This document shows, piece after piece, positions 34,756 through 41,684 of a stretch of 64,000 nt of DNA. Position numbers and translations under genes: made by a program. The DNA is taken from positions 372,001 to 436,000 of the forward strand of contig NZ_CADIJX010000002.1 in assembly GCF_902859625.1 (NCBI RefSeq). The letters are read 5' to 3'. The notes beneath the pieces were generated by a model. It did no database searches, was not told the origin of the DNA, and saw nothing but the letters and a program-made list of their open reading frames with translations. Source of the DNA: Achromobacter pestifer (GTDB lineage: Bacteria > Pseudomonadota > Gammaproteobacteria > Burkholderiales > Burkholderiaceae_B). How positions within the stretch are numbered: position 1 is the stretch's first letter; each line of letters begins with the position of its first letter.

Positions 34756-36447
34756 TTACTTCTTGGCCGACAGGCCGCCCAACAGACCGCCCAGCAGGCC
34801 GCCATTCGTTGCGCCGCCCGTCGTCGAGGAACCCGTCACGCCACCTGTGACGCCACCCAGCAGACCGCCCAGCAAGCCACCATTGTTGGTCGTGCCGGCT
34901 CCGGCTGCGCCACCGGCGCTGGCGCCTGCACTGGCACCCGTGCCCGTCGTTGCACCGACCGAGACACCACCCACCACGCCACCCAGCAAACCACCCAGCA
35001 GGCCGCCGTTGTTGGTACCGCCCGCCGTACCGCCGGTCGTTCCACCCGTCGTCCCGCCCGTCGCCCCGCCTGTCACGCCACCCAACAGGCCGCCCAGCAG
35101 GCCGCCGTTGGCCGTCCCGCCCGCCGTGCCGCCGACCGATCCGGTCACGCCGCCCAGCAAGCCGGTCACCGGAGCCAGCAAACCGCCAATGCCGCCAGCG
35201 GCCGGCGTGCCGCCTACGCCGCCCACGCCACCCAGGATGCCGGTGATGGGGCTCAACAAACCGCCCGTGCCGCCAGCGCCGCCGGTCAGGCCGCCCGTGA
35301 CACCGCCAAGACCCAGGCCGCCCGTCAGCGATGCGACCGCGTTGGTGGCGTTGGCCAGGGTTGCGCCCAGCGGATTCGTGTTGCCCGGCGTTGCGTTCAG
35401 CAATCCACCGGCGCTGGCGACGGCGCCGCCCAATCCTTGCAGCACGCCGTTCAGGCCAGCCGTGTTGCCGGGCAGCGATCCGCCCGCGCTAGCCAGCGTG
35501 CCGCCCAGGCTCGTCAAGAGGCCGGCGACCGGAGCGCCCAGTTTGGTCGTCGCGCCGACCTGTTGCGTCAAGCCCGTGACCGTGCCGACCAGCGGGCTGG
35601 CGGTGGGGTCCAGTGCGGCGCCGAGGCCGGCCAACGTGGGTTGCAGGCCAAGCGGCAACACGTTGTCCACCGTCTTGCCTACGTTGCCCAGAGCAGGTTC
35701 CAGAATCGGCTTGGAGGGGCCGCCCAGCACGCCGCCAGTGATGCCGCCGAGCGTTTGGGTAACCGGGTTCAGCAATCCGCCTTGGCCAGAGAGCCCTGCG
35801 GTCAATGCACCCACGGCGTTCGTCGCGTTACCCAGAATGGTCGTCAGCGGTTGCGGGTTGCTGGCGCTGGCGTTCAGCAGGCCGCCCGTGCTGGCCACCG
35901 TCTTGCCCAAGCCGTCCACCAAACCGCCGACACCCGAGCTCAGGCCACCAGGGAGTCCCGAGCCTTTCACCGTGGTGCCCAGGTCGCTGACCAGGCCGCC
36001 GACTTGCTTGGTGATGCCATCCACGGGTTGGCCCAAGCCCGTCGTGGCGCCGACTTGCTGAGTCAGGCCCACGACGGTATCGACCACGGGGGCGAGCGTC
36101 GGATCCAGCGCTTTGCCCACGCCGCCCAGCGTCGTGCCCAGATTAAGGGGCAGGGTGTTATCCACGGCGCTGCCGGTATTGCCAAGCGTCGTTTGCAGCA
36201 AGCCGGCGGTGACCGGATTGGTGGGAGGATTGGGATCGGTGCCGCCGGGATTGGTCGGGTTGCCGCCGCCCGGGTTGGTGGGGTTGCCGCCGCCGGGATT
36301 GGTCGGAATATCGGTACCAGGCAGGCCGGCAGACTTGCTGCCGCCGCCGCCACCACCGCAAGCAGCCAAAGCGCTCATCAGAGCGGCGGCCATGACGGTG
36401 GAGGTCAGAATACGTTGAACACGGTTTGCTTCGACTTTGGTAGACAT
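34756..36447 (-). CDS. Glycine/leucine-rich repeat lipoprotein (collagen-like annotation likely)
   Basis: This 563-residue predicted lipoprotein has a signal peptide ending in lipobox LAAC (Cys30), then GGGGGG and an NPGG-type repeat linker (residues 48-78). Two copies of a ~120-residue unit follow (residues 96-219 and 261-378), both with DN-LPL-L, GLTQQVGATT and a GGLLNA-NATNAV ending. A Gly-rich tail carries four copies of GGLLGGLLGG (about 448-458, 481-490, 523-532, 549-558) and ends SAKK. I recognise no enzyme motif. Similar proteins are annotated as collagen-like, but true GXY triplets are rare here. The start ATG has AAGGAG upstream and a sigma-54-type promoter lies 57 bases further. 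A surface or cell-envelope structural role is inferred. Confidence 0.7.
   Translation of the reverse strand: MSTKVEANRVQRILTSTVMAAALMSALAACGGGGGGSKSAGLPGTDIPTNPGGGNPTNPGGGNPTNPGGTDPNPPTNPVTAGLLQTTLGNTGSAVDNTLPLNLGTTLGGVGKALDPTLAPVVDTVVGLTQQVGATTGLGQPVDGITKQVGGLVSDLGTTVKGSGLPGGLSSGVGGLVDGLGKTVASTGGLLNASASNPQPLTTILGNATNAVGALTAGLSGQGGLLNPVTQTLGGITGGVLGGPSKPILEPALGNVGKTVDNVLPLGLQPTLAGLGAALDPTASPLVGTVTGLTQQVGATTKLGAPVAGLLTSLGGTLASAGGSLPGNTAGLNGVLQGLGGAVASAGGLLNATPGNTNPLGATLANATNAVASLTGGLGLGGVTGGLTGGAGGTGGLLSPITGILGGVGGVGGTPAAGGIGGLLAPVTGLLGGVTGSVGGTAGGTANGGLLGGLLGGVTGGATGGTTGGTTGGTAGGTNNGGLLGGLLGGVVGGVSVGATTGTGASAGASAGGAAGAGTTNNGGLLGGLLGGVTGGVTGSSTTGGATNGGLLGGLLGGLSAKK
34770..35115 (-). repeat. 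Degenerate repeats encoding GGLLGGLLGG blocks
   Basis: Four blocks near 34775-34805, 34852-34890, 34975-35010 and 35075-35110 repeat the DNA pattern CCGCCCAGCAGGCCGCC with variation, spaced about 80-125 bases. They encode the four GGLLGGLLGG segments of the lipoprotein. Spacers differ, so slippage would alter length in multiples of codons. Confidence 0.7.
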
Positions 36448-36503
36448 GGCGAGCTCCTTGGGTTGGATAGGTCAGGCGTTGAAACTGCCCGATACGTCTC
36501 TAC

Positions 36504-36522
36504 ATGCACAAACCGTGCCAAT
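36504..36522 (-). promoter_or_regulatory. Sigma-54 (-24/-12) promoter
   Basis: On the minus strand the sequence TTGGCACGGTTTGTGCA matches the consensus YTGGCACGRNNNTTGCW at all fixed positions but one (G for the first T of the -12 box). The invariant GG and GC are 10 bases apart. The start codon of the repeat lipoprotein lies 57 bases downstream. Confidence 0.75.
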
Positions 36523-36667
36523 ATTTTTTCCGTGCCCGGATTTTTGCCCTTGGTCAGTGTTTTGATGAAAATAAAATACTTGTAAATCAATGACTTGCAG
36601 TAAATTTTGAGGGTTTATACCAATCTTGTGAAACCCTCACTTTTGCGACCACAAAAACCCTGCGAAT

Positions 36668-36720
36668 GTTACGAATGGAAGGTTAATCCCCGTTACGTTA
36701 CGGGCAACGTTACGTAACGT
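36668..36720. promoter_or_regulatory. GTTACG cluster with perfect 14-bp palindrome (possible activator site)
   Basis: GTTACG occurs at 36668, 36692, 36697 and 36709, the last inside the perfect palindrome ACGTTACGTAACGT (36707-36720). The cluster lies about 150-215 bases upstream of the sigma-54 promoter, the usual place for enhancer-binding-protein sites. A repressor operator is the alternative. Confidence 0.5.
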
Positions 36721-36736
36721 GCTGTGTGAAATCGGC

Positions 36737-36765
36737 AAAAAAAAGCGCCTGTGAATACAGGCGCT
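36737..36765 (-). terminator. Rho-independent terminator of the TpsB gene
   Basis: A perfect 9-bp stem AGCGCCTGT/ACAGGCGCT (36744-36752, 36757-36765) is followed on the minus strand by eight T residues. It lies 28 bases after the TpsB stop and separates that gene from the repeat lipoprotein unit. Confidence 0.9.
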
Positions 36766-36793
36766 GATCAGCGGGGAGGGGATCGCCTTCGGC

Positions 36794-38503
36794 TTAGAAG
36801 GCGTCGTAGAACAAGGAATAGTTGGCGTTGAAGCGCACGTCCCGGTCGTTGTTGGTGGACGCGGAGCCGATCGGCTTGGCCACGTTGAAATCAAACAGAT
36901 AGTATTTATCGTCGGTGAACCGAAGGCCCAGCGCGAGCGACGACAAGTGCCGTTGGTTAAGTGCCTGCAAGCTCTTGTTGTTGTACCAGGTGCGCGCAAA
37001 GTCCACCAAGGCATACGGTTGGACACTGGACAGGTATTCCCAACCAGTACCGAAACGACGGTTGACTTCGGCAGATACGCCGACGCCCTTATCGCCGCTT
37101 TGTTCGCCTTGCGCATACCCCATGGCGTATCGCCAGCTGCCGAAAGACACTTGCTCTGACGAGGGCAATATATTGCTGGAGTATTGCGCGGCACCCGAAA
37201 AGGTCAAACCGAACTGCGCGGGCAAGGCAAACGTTTGCTTGGCGTTCAGGTTGTAACGGGTGAAATCCAAATCGAGGATCGGCGTGGCCGAATATCCATA
37301 GTTTGTCGTGATGTCCTTCTTTGCACCCGCCGCGTCAAACCCCTTGGATACGCTGGCGGTAACGTCTGTTGTTTTGCTTTCAGACACCTGAATATATCGG
37401 AGCTCTGCGTTGGCGGCGCGCACTCGCGCATCCTGCTGCAACCAAAGATCCGAGGTTTTGGAGTCGTATCGGTCCTTTGAGTTGGCGGCATAAACCCCCA
37501 ACGTACCCGTCAGGGAGCGCGTGTTGTTCAGCAGAAAGGGATAACTGACGCCGATGCCGATGCGGTCGTTCTTTACGCGGCGCTCGAATCCCAGGTACTC
37601 GATGGCATCGTCCTTGGGCTTGGCGTCGTAGTGATAACCATCGACCTTGATCGCCAGGCCGTCCGGGCCAATGGGCACGCGGACTTCGCCCATGACATAT
37701 TTAACGTCGTCGGTATTGAACGGAACGGCAGCGGTCAGTTTCACCTGCTCGCCCAATGGCGTCAGGCTATTGGTGCCCATATTGACTAATGGCTGCATGC
37801 CGGTGCCCAGGTCGGCGATCCCCGCCGTCAAGCTGACCGGTTGGCGGGTGGCGGTCAGCACCAATTCCGTCGCTCCGTCCGCACGGCGCGGCAGGTCAAG
37901 ATTGGGCGTGAATTTAACTCCAGGCACCGTACGCATCAGATTCAACTGGCGCTCCAGCGTCGCCTGTTGCAACGGACGGTCTTCCTTCAGGGGGCCGGCC
38001 AGCGTTTCCAGCCGGTCCAGCGCATTGCCGATATCGCCTTCAATCCGCACATTCCCGATATAGCCCTCGACCACTGTCACAACGACCAGACCATTGGCGA
38101 AGGTCTGGTTCTGCACCAGCGCGAATGACAGCGGATAACCCTTGTCGCGGTATAGCTGAGTGATCTTGTCAACCTGCTGCACCAGTTCGCCCAAGCTGAT
38201 CTCTTTGCCGGACAGCGGGGCAAGAATGCCGGACACCTCTTCAAACGGAATGGCGTGCACGCCACTGACGTCGAAGTTGAGCGGCACGATGCGCTGCGCC
38301 AGTCTGGCCCGCAATGCCAATTGCTCGGGAGTGGCCGTTTCCACGACGGGAGGCGGCGGGACGGCGCCGGGTGGTCGTTCAAGCGTTGGCAGCGAGTCAA
38401 CGGGGTTTCCTCGCAACGGTCCATCCGCGCGCGCATTCGCACTGACGGCAAGGGCACAGATAAGAGCGAGGGTAAGCGGACTTGCCTGGAACGTGCGTCT
38501 CAT
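36794..38503 (-). CDS. Two-partner secretion transporter TpsB (ShlB/FhaC/HecB family)
   Basis: This ~569-residue outer-membrane protein has a signal peptide (MRRTFQASPLTLALICALAV), a proline-rich linker, two POTRA domains (about residues 60-210, IVPLNFDVSGVHAIPFEEVS and VVTVVEGYIGNVRIEGDIGN) and a C-terminal 16-strand barrel ending in phenylalanine. The loop 6 region reads LPSSEQVSFGSWRYAMGYAQ; the usual VRGY/F tetrad there is AMGY, lacking its arginine. Such pores export filamentous TpsA adhesins or hemolysins, but no TpsA gene is visible. Starts at 38521 or 38590 are also open; 38503 gives the clean signal peptide. Confidence 0.85.
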   Translation of the reverse strand: MRRTFQASPLTLALICALAVSANARADGPLRGNPVDSLPTLERPPGAVPPPPVVETATPEQLALRARLAQRIVPLNFDVSGVHAIPFEEVSGILAPLSGKEISLGELVQQVDKITQLYRDKGYPLSFALVQNQTFANGLVVVTVVEGYIGNVRIEGDIGNALDRLETLAGPLKEDRPLQQATLERQLNLMRTVPGVKFTPNLDLPRRADGATELVLTATRQPVSLTAGIADLGTGMQPLVNMGTNSLTPLGEQVKLTAAVPFNTDDVKYVMGEVRVPIGPDGLAIKVDGYHYDAKPKDDAIEYLGFERRVKNDRIGIGVSYPFLLNNTRSLTGTLGVYAANSKDRYDSKTSDLWLQQDARVRAANAELRYIQVSESKTTDVTASVSKGFDAAGAKKDITTNYGYSATPILDLDFTRYNLNAKQTFALPAQFGLTFSGAAQYSSNILPSSEQVSFGSWRYAMGYAQGEQSGDKGVGVSAEVNRRFGTGWEYLSSVQPYALVDFARTWYNNKSLQALNQRHLSSLALGLRFTDDKYYLFDFNVAKPIGSASTNNDRDVRFNANYSLFYDAF

Positions 38504-38993
38504 GCCTTTTATGTCTCTCATTTCCGCAGGCGCTGTCCCGCCATGTATTCGATATTCGTTAAATATTGAATTTATTGAGGGACATAACATTAGTAAGAAG
38601 GGATTCGGTGCGCCGTAGGCGGTATGGTGCCAGTCGCTCAGGATAATGACAATTTATTTCATTGTGACCGATCGGAAACAGCAAGATAACAACATTGCGA
38701 AATTTTCTTCAACTGATGCATATTGAGAACGTCAGGGTTAACTAGTGGTTTTTAATAAGATTCATGCGAATTTACGTGCATTCGTTACATGTCTGCTGTC
38801 GTAGTATCGCGAATATCGGTGTAAACCCTGATGTGTATTAAATGTTAATAGATAAGACTATATAAACGTATCAAAACACATCGGTTTTCGGGCTATCGGG
38901 AGTCCACAAGATGGGCGCGTGTGACTGCAGTACATCTCGTAAAGGCCTGCCAGCGGAACCCCGCGATTGCAGGCTATTTCACTGGGGTCGTCC
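38504..38993. other. Long AT-rich non-coding region
   Basis: About 490 bases separate the divergent TpsB and MHYT genes. Composition is clearly lower in GC than the surrounding genes. I see no supported ORF. It contains an inverted repeat GATGTGT/ACACATC (38830-38836, 38876-38882) around AT-rich sequence and must carry the promoters of both flanking genes. No sigma-54 match was found. Confidence 0.6.
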
Positions 38994-39824
38994 ATGAACC
39001 CGGGTGACATTGTTCCCCTCTCGTTCAATGCCGGTCTCGTTGCCTTGTCGTTCCTGATGGCAGCATTGGGTTCATACGTTGCATTGCTCGCCGCGGCCGG
39101 TATCCGCGCCGAAACCCAAGACGGTGAAATACGTATCGGTTACATCCTCATCGGTGCCGTGGCCATGGGTGGGGTGGGTATCTGGAGCATGCATTTCATT
39201 GGCATGCAAGCGCAGGACTTCCCCTTCGATGTGGGTTACCAGGTTGGCCTGACCATACTCAGCTTCGTCGTGGCCGCGGGTTTCTCCGGCTGGGCGTTCT
39301 GGTATGTCGGCCGCGACAGTTTCACGTTTGGGCGCTGCCTCGTGGGCGGGCTTGCCGCCGGCTTGGGCGTAGCTGCCATGCATTATCTGGGCATGGGCGC
39401 CATGCGCATGCCGGCCGTATTGCTTTGGAATCTGCCGATGGTTGTTTTATCGGTGTTTATCGCGGTAATTGCCGCGTCAGCCGCGCTGTGGCTGGCTTTC
39501 AATACGCAGAATGAGTTTCAACGCGCCGGAGCCGCCGTTTTGATGGCAATAGCCGTGTGCGGCATGCATTACACCGGCGCGGCGGCTGGCACGGTTATCT
39601 GCACCACGCCACGGGACTATTCCAGCCTGCAAATTGGCGGGCTGATGTTGCCGTATATCGCCTTTGCCCTGTCCGCTGTCATCTTGCTGATCATGCGTTG
39701 GCAATTGCAGCGGGCATCAACCCGGTTTCGCGCCCGCATGGCGCAACGTATCGACTCGTTCATTGAATCGGCACCAGTGTCGGATTCAGGCAGGGTGCCT
39801 GGATCTCCGCTGGGGCCGGGTTAG
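38994..39824 (+). CDS. MHYT-domain integral membrane sensor protein
   Basis: This 276-residue protein has seven predicted transmembrane helices with the three MHYT signature repeats: SMHFIGM (about 64-70), AMHYLGMGAM (about 131-140) and GMHYTGAAAG (about 193-202). The His and Met residues are thought to bind copper and sense small gases such as O2, CO or NO; that is the published proposal for the family. It ends in a ~45-residue cytosolic tail with no GGDEF, EAL or kinase domain. The ATG at 38994 follows GGGG; the TTG at 38967 is less likely. It lies 116 bases upstream of the Flp pilin and may control or belong to the tad locus. Confidence 0.87.
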   Translation: MNPGDIVPLSFNAGLVALSFLMAALGSYVALLAAAGIRAETQDGEIRIGYILIGAVAMGGVGIWSMHFIGMQAQDFPFDVGYQVGLTILSFVVAAGFSGWAFWYVGRDSFTFGRCLVGGLAAGLGVAAMHYLGMGAMRMPAVLLWNLPMVVLSVFIAVIAASAALWLAFNTQNEFQRAGAAVLMAIAVCGMHYTGAAAGTVICTTPRDYSSLQIGGLMLPYIAFALSAVILLIMRWQLQRASTRFRARMAQRIDSFIESAPVSDSGRVPGSPLGPG

Positions 39825-39940
39825 CAAGGCCCCGGTTTGCGCGCGGGTCGCACATCCGCAAAGCAAGCAGTTCCGGGCATAGGGGGCTAGTACCGCGAGG
39901 CGGCACAGCTCAATGATCAATCGAGTGTTAGGAGCTCGAC

Positions 39941-40123
39941 ATGAAAGCGAAACTTGCGCAGTTCTGGAATGACGAAGAAGGCATCACTGCCCTGGAGTAT
40001 GGGCTGATTGCCGGGCTGATGGCAGTGGCGATCATCGCTGCGATTGGCTTCTTTACTGGAGGCTTGACCAGTCTGTTCACAGACTTGGGCGCCAAGCTTA
40101 CCTCCCAGGGTGGGGCAATTTAA
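39941..40123 (+). CDS. flp: Flp-family type IVb pilin
   Basis: This 60-residue pilin is the structural subunit of the Tad pilus. After a short basic leader comes the processing site EEG/ITALEYGLIAGLMAVAIIAAI with Glu at +5 and Tyr at +6, the Flp signature, and one hydrophobic helix. The start has AGGAG upstream (TTAGGAGCTCGAC). It is the first gene of the tad locus and is followed by a strong hairpin, so the pilin message is probably expressed above the downstream genes. Confidence 0.95.
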   Translation: MKAKLAQFWNDEEGITALEYGLIAGLMAVAIIAAIGFFTGGLTSLFTDLGAKLTSQGGAI

Positions 40124-40144
40124 CGCCCGGCAAGCCTAGTCCAT

Positions 40145-40173
40145 GTCGCGATGGCCCTTTGGGCCATCCCGAC
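40145..40173 (+). terminator. Strong hairpin after the pilin gene
   Basis: A stem GTCG-GATGGCCC pairs with GGGCCATC-CGAC around a TTT loop, 22 bases after the flp stop. No T-run follows directly, so it probably protects the pilin message or lets part of transcription through. Confidence 0.55.
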
Positions 40174-40274
40174 GGGCAGGCTGTACGACGTATTCATTGG
40201 CTTCAGCAGGATTCTGCCGTTCCGATCGAACACTTCTGAAGTCTGGTTTTTTTGAATTATCGGAAGGTCCCGCC

Positions 40275-40796
40275 TTGTATCCAGGGGAAGTGTTGTGGTG
40301 GCTGCTATTCGCAAGCTGGAATCTGGTGCTGATCTACAACGATCTGCGCTTCCGCCGTGTCCCCAACGGGTTGATCATCGTGGGGTTCGTGGCGCAGCTG
40401 CTTTGGTTGGTGGCCGCATGGGTGGTGCCGGGGTGGGTCTACCCGCCTCGATGGTCGGGCTGGTTCATGGCGCTTGCCGGGTTCTTGGCGGCAATACCGT
40501 TCATGTTCTTGTGGGCCCGGCGCTGGATGGGAGCGGGCGACGTCAAGGCCATCGCCATCCTCGGACTGCTGCTGGGGATCGCACCGCTGATTCTGATTCT
40601 GGTACTGGCGAGCCTGCTGGCCGGCCTGCATGGTTTGCTGTATCTGATCGTGTCGCGCTACTGGCCGCTGAGCCATCGCATTCGCCAGATTCCCTACGCC
40701 GCGTACTTGGGAGTCGCCGCGCTCAGCGTGGCGTCTATGCCGTTGAATTCGGCCTGGTATTCGTGGTGTTCTTCCTGGTGTTCTACGCAATTCTGA
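40275..40796 (+). CDS. cpaA: Prepilin peptidase (A24 family, CpaA/TadV)
   Basis: This ~173-residue inner-membrane aspartic peptidase cleaves Flp and TadE/F leaders. The two catalytic aspartates are in NDLRFRRVPN and MGAGDVKA, in the family's order. I chose TTG at 40275 because GGAAGG lies seven bases upstream and the protein then begins directly with the first helix (LYPGEVLWWLL); an ATG at 40143 adds 44 residues that overlap the hairpin and lack homology. The last ~20 codons overlap the region that, one frame over, encodes the TadE N terminus, so the C-terminal residues (SAWYSWCSSW) may be artefactual. Confidence 0.85.
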   Translation: MYPGEVLWWLLFASWNLVLIYNDLRFRRVPNGLIIVGFVAQLLWLVAAWVVPGWVYPPRWSGWFMALAGFLAAIPFMFLWARRWMGAGDVKAIAILGLLLGIAPLILILVLASLLAGLHGLLYLIVSRYWPLSHRIRQIPYAAYLGVAALSVASMPLNSAWYSWCSSWCSTQF

Positions 40797-41191
40797 CGTA
40801 TTCGTTGGTGGCCGCCGCACAGCAATCCGTGACATTGGCCGCGCAGGAAGGCGCGCGCAAGGTCTTGCAGTGGCAGGCGGGCACGCCGTCATTGACGGTG
40901 CGGGCCAACGCGGGGCGCGATGCCGCCTTGTATCAGGCGCAATGGATCAGCTCCATGTCCGCCGCCACCGTCCAGGTGGCGGTCTGCGGCAGCACGGGCG
41001 CGCTTAGCAGCTCCACGGGCGGGGCTTGCAGCGGCCGGCCCCTTGCCGACGGGCAGGTCGAGGTCACCGTGTCCTATGCCTATGGCGCACATCCGCTGAT
41101 TCCCTCGCTGCCGCTGCTGCGCACGGTGCTCATGCCGGCCTCTGGCGTGCTGAGCGCTCGCGCCACGGTGCATTTGAATGGGGAAGGCTGA
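40712..41191 (+). CDS. tadE: TadE-like pseudopilin, start unresolved
   Basis: This frame encodes a TadE-like minor pilin: SRRAQRGVYAVEFGLVFVV gives the basic leader, the Gly|xxxxEF-type processing site and the hydrophobic helix, followed by a periplasmic domain. No ATG, GTG or TTG exists in this frame between about 40514 and 40763; the first is a GTG at 40763, inside the helix, which would remove the processing motif. The start given here is where homology begins, not a start codon. Either a one-base difference has disrupted the junction with cpaA or translation starts unconventionally. It ends just before the next TadE-like gene. Confidence 0.6.
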   Translation, partial: SRRAQRGVYAVEFGLVFVVFFLVFYAILTYSLVAAAQQSVTLAAQEGARKVLQWQAGTPSLTVRANAGRDAALYQAQWISSMSAATVQVAVCGSTGALSSSTGGACSGRPLADGQVEVTVSYAYGAHPLIPSLPLLRTVLMPASGVLSARATVHLNGEG

Positions 41192-41192
41192 T

Positions 41193-41684
41193 ATGCGCGC
41201 CAAACCGCGGCACCGTGCCGGCCACTCTTCATTCTTGCGGCAGCGTGGCATCGCAGCGCTGGAATTCTCTTTGACCCTGATCATGTTGCTGATGTTCATC
41301 TTGGGCGTGCTGAGCTTCGGGGTGCTGTTCTGGATGCAGCAGCAACTGGCGTCTGCCGCGACTGACGGCGCGCGCGCGGCGGTGTTCGCAAAGTTCAACG
41401 GCCAGGCGAATGTCCCGGTGGCCGCCTGCGCTGCCGCGATGAGCGCTTTCTCTTCGGGTTCCGCTGTCGTCTGCGCGACGACCAGCGCACCGTGCGCCTG
41501 GACGGGCTCGGGGGGGCAGCAAGCGAATTGCGCCACCGTTGGCCTGACCTACAACACCCAGTCCTGGCCGCTCTTGGCCACTCTTCAGCGCCTGATCACC
41601 ACGCTGCCGGGTGTCGGGCCAAGCTGGATTCCTACCCGATTGCATTCGCAAGCCGTTGTTCAGATATCGCAAGGGACACCATGA
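41193..41684 (+). CDS. tadF: TadE/TadF-like minor pseudopilin
   Basis: This 163-residue protein has a basic leader, the processing motif RQRGIAALEFSLTLIMLLMF and a single hydrophobic helix followed by a Cys-containing periplasmic domain (four cysteines). This is the TadE/TadF pattern; the pseudopilins help assemble the Flp pilus after TadV cleavage. ATG 41193 has GGAAGG upstream. Its stop overlaps the cpaB start as ATGA. TadE versus TadF identity was assigned by order only. Confidence 0.82.
   Translation: MRAKPRHRAGHSSFLRQRGIAALEFSLTLIMLLMFILGVLSFGVLFWMQQQLASAATDGARAAVFAKFNGQANVPVAACAAAMSAFSSGSAVVCATTSAPCAWTGSGGQQANCATVGLTYNTQSWPLLATLQRLITTLPGVGPSWIPTRLHSQAVVQISQGTP

Larger units (their letters stand above)
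36448..36736 (-). promoter_or_regulatory. AT-rich upstream region of the repeat lipoprotein gene
   Basis: This 289-base stretch holds no convincing ORF. It carries the sigma-54-type promoter, the GTTACG cluster and an 8-bp inverted repeat GAGGGTTT/AAACCCTC (36609-36616, 36631-36638) with a 14-base loop. It is markedly more AT-rich than the flanking genes. Confidence 0.65.

Noticed and set aside
34756-36447. Repeat lipoprotein as the TpsA partner of the neighbouring TpsB
   Set aside because: It has a lipobox instead of a TPS domain, and a terminator plus separate promoter divide the genes.
34708-36585. Two long rightward frames (Gln/Ala/Arg-rich and Pro-rich) opposite the repeat lipoprotein
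   Set aside because: Mirror images of the glycine-rich repeats; no signal peptide or ribosome binding site. The leftward frame has lipobox, Shine-Dalgarno and promoter.
39840-39930. Possible sigma-54 promoter before flp
   Set aside because: One GG-N10-GC pair exists, but the flanking bases do not match the consensus.
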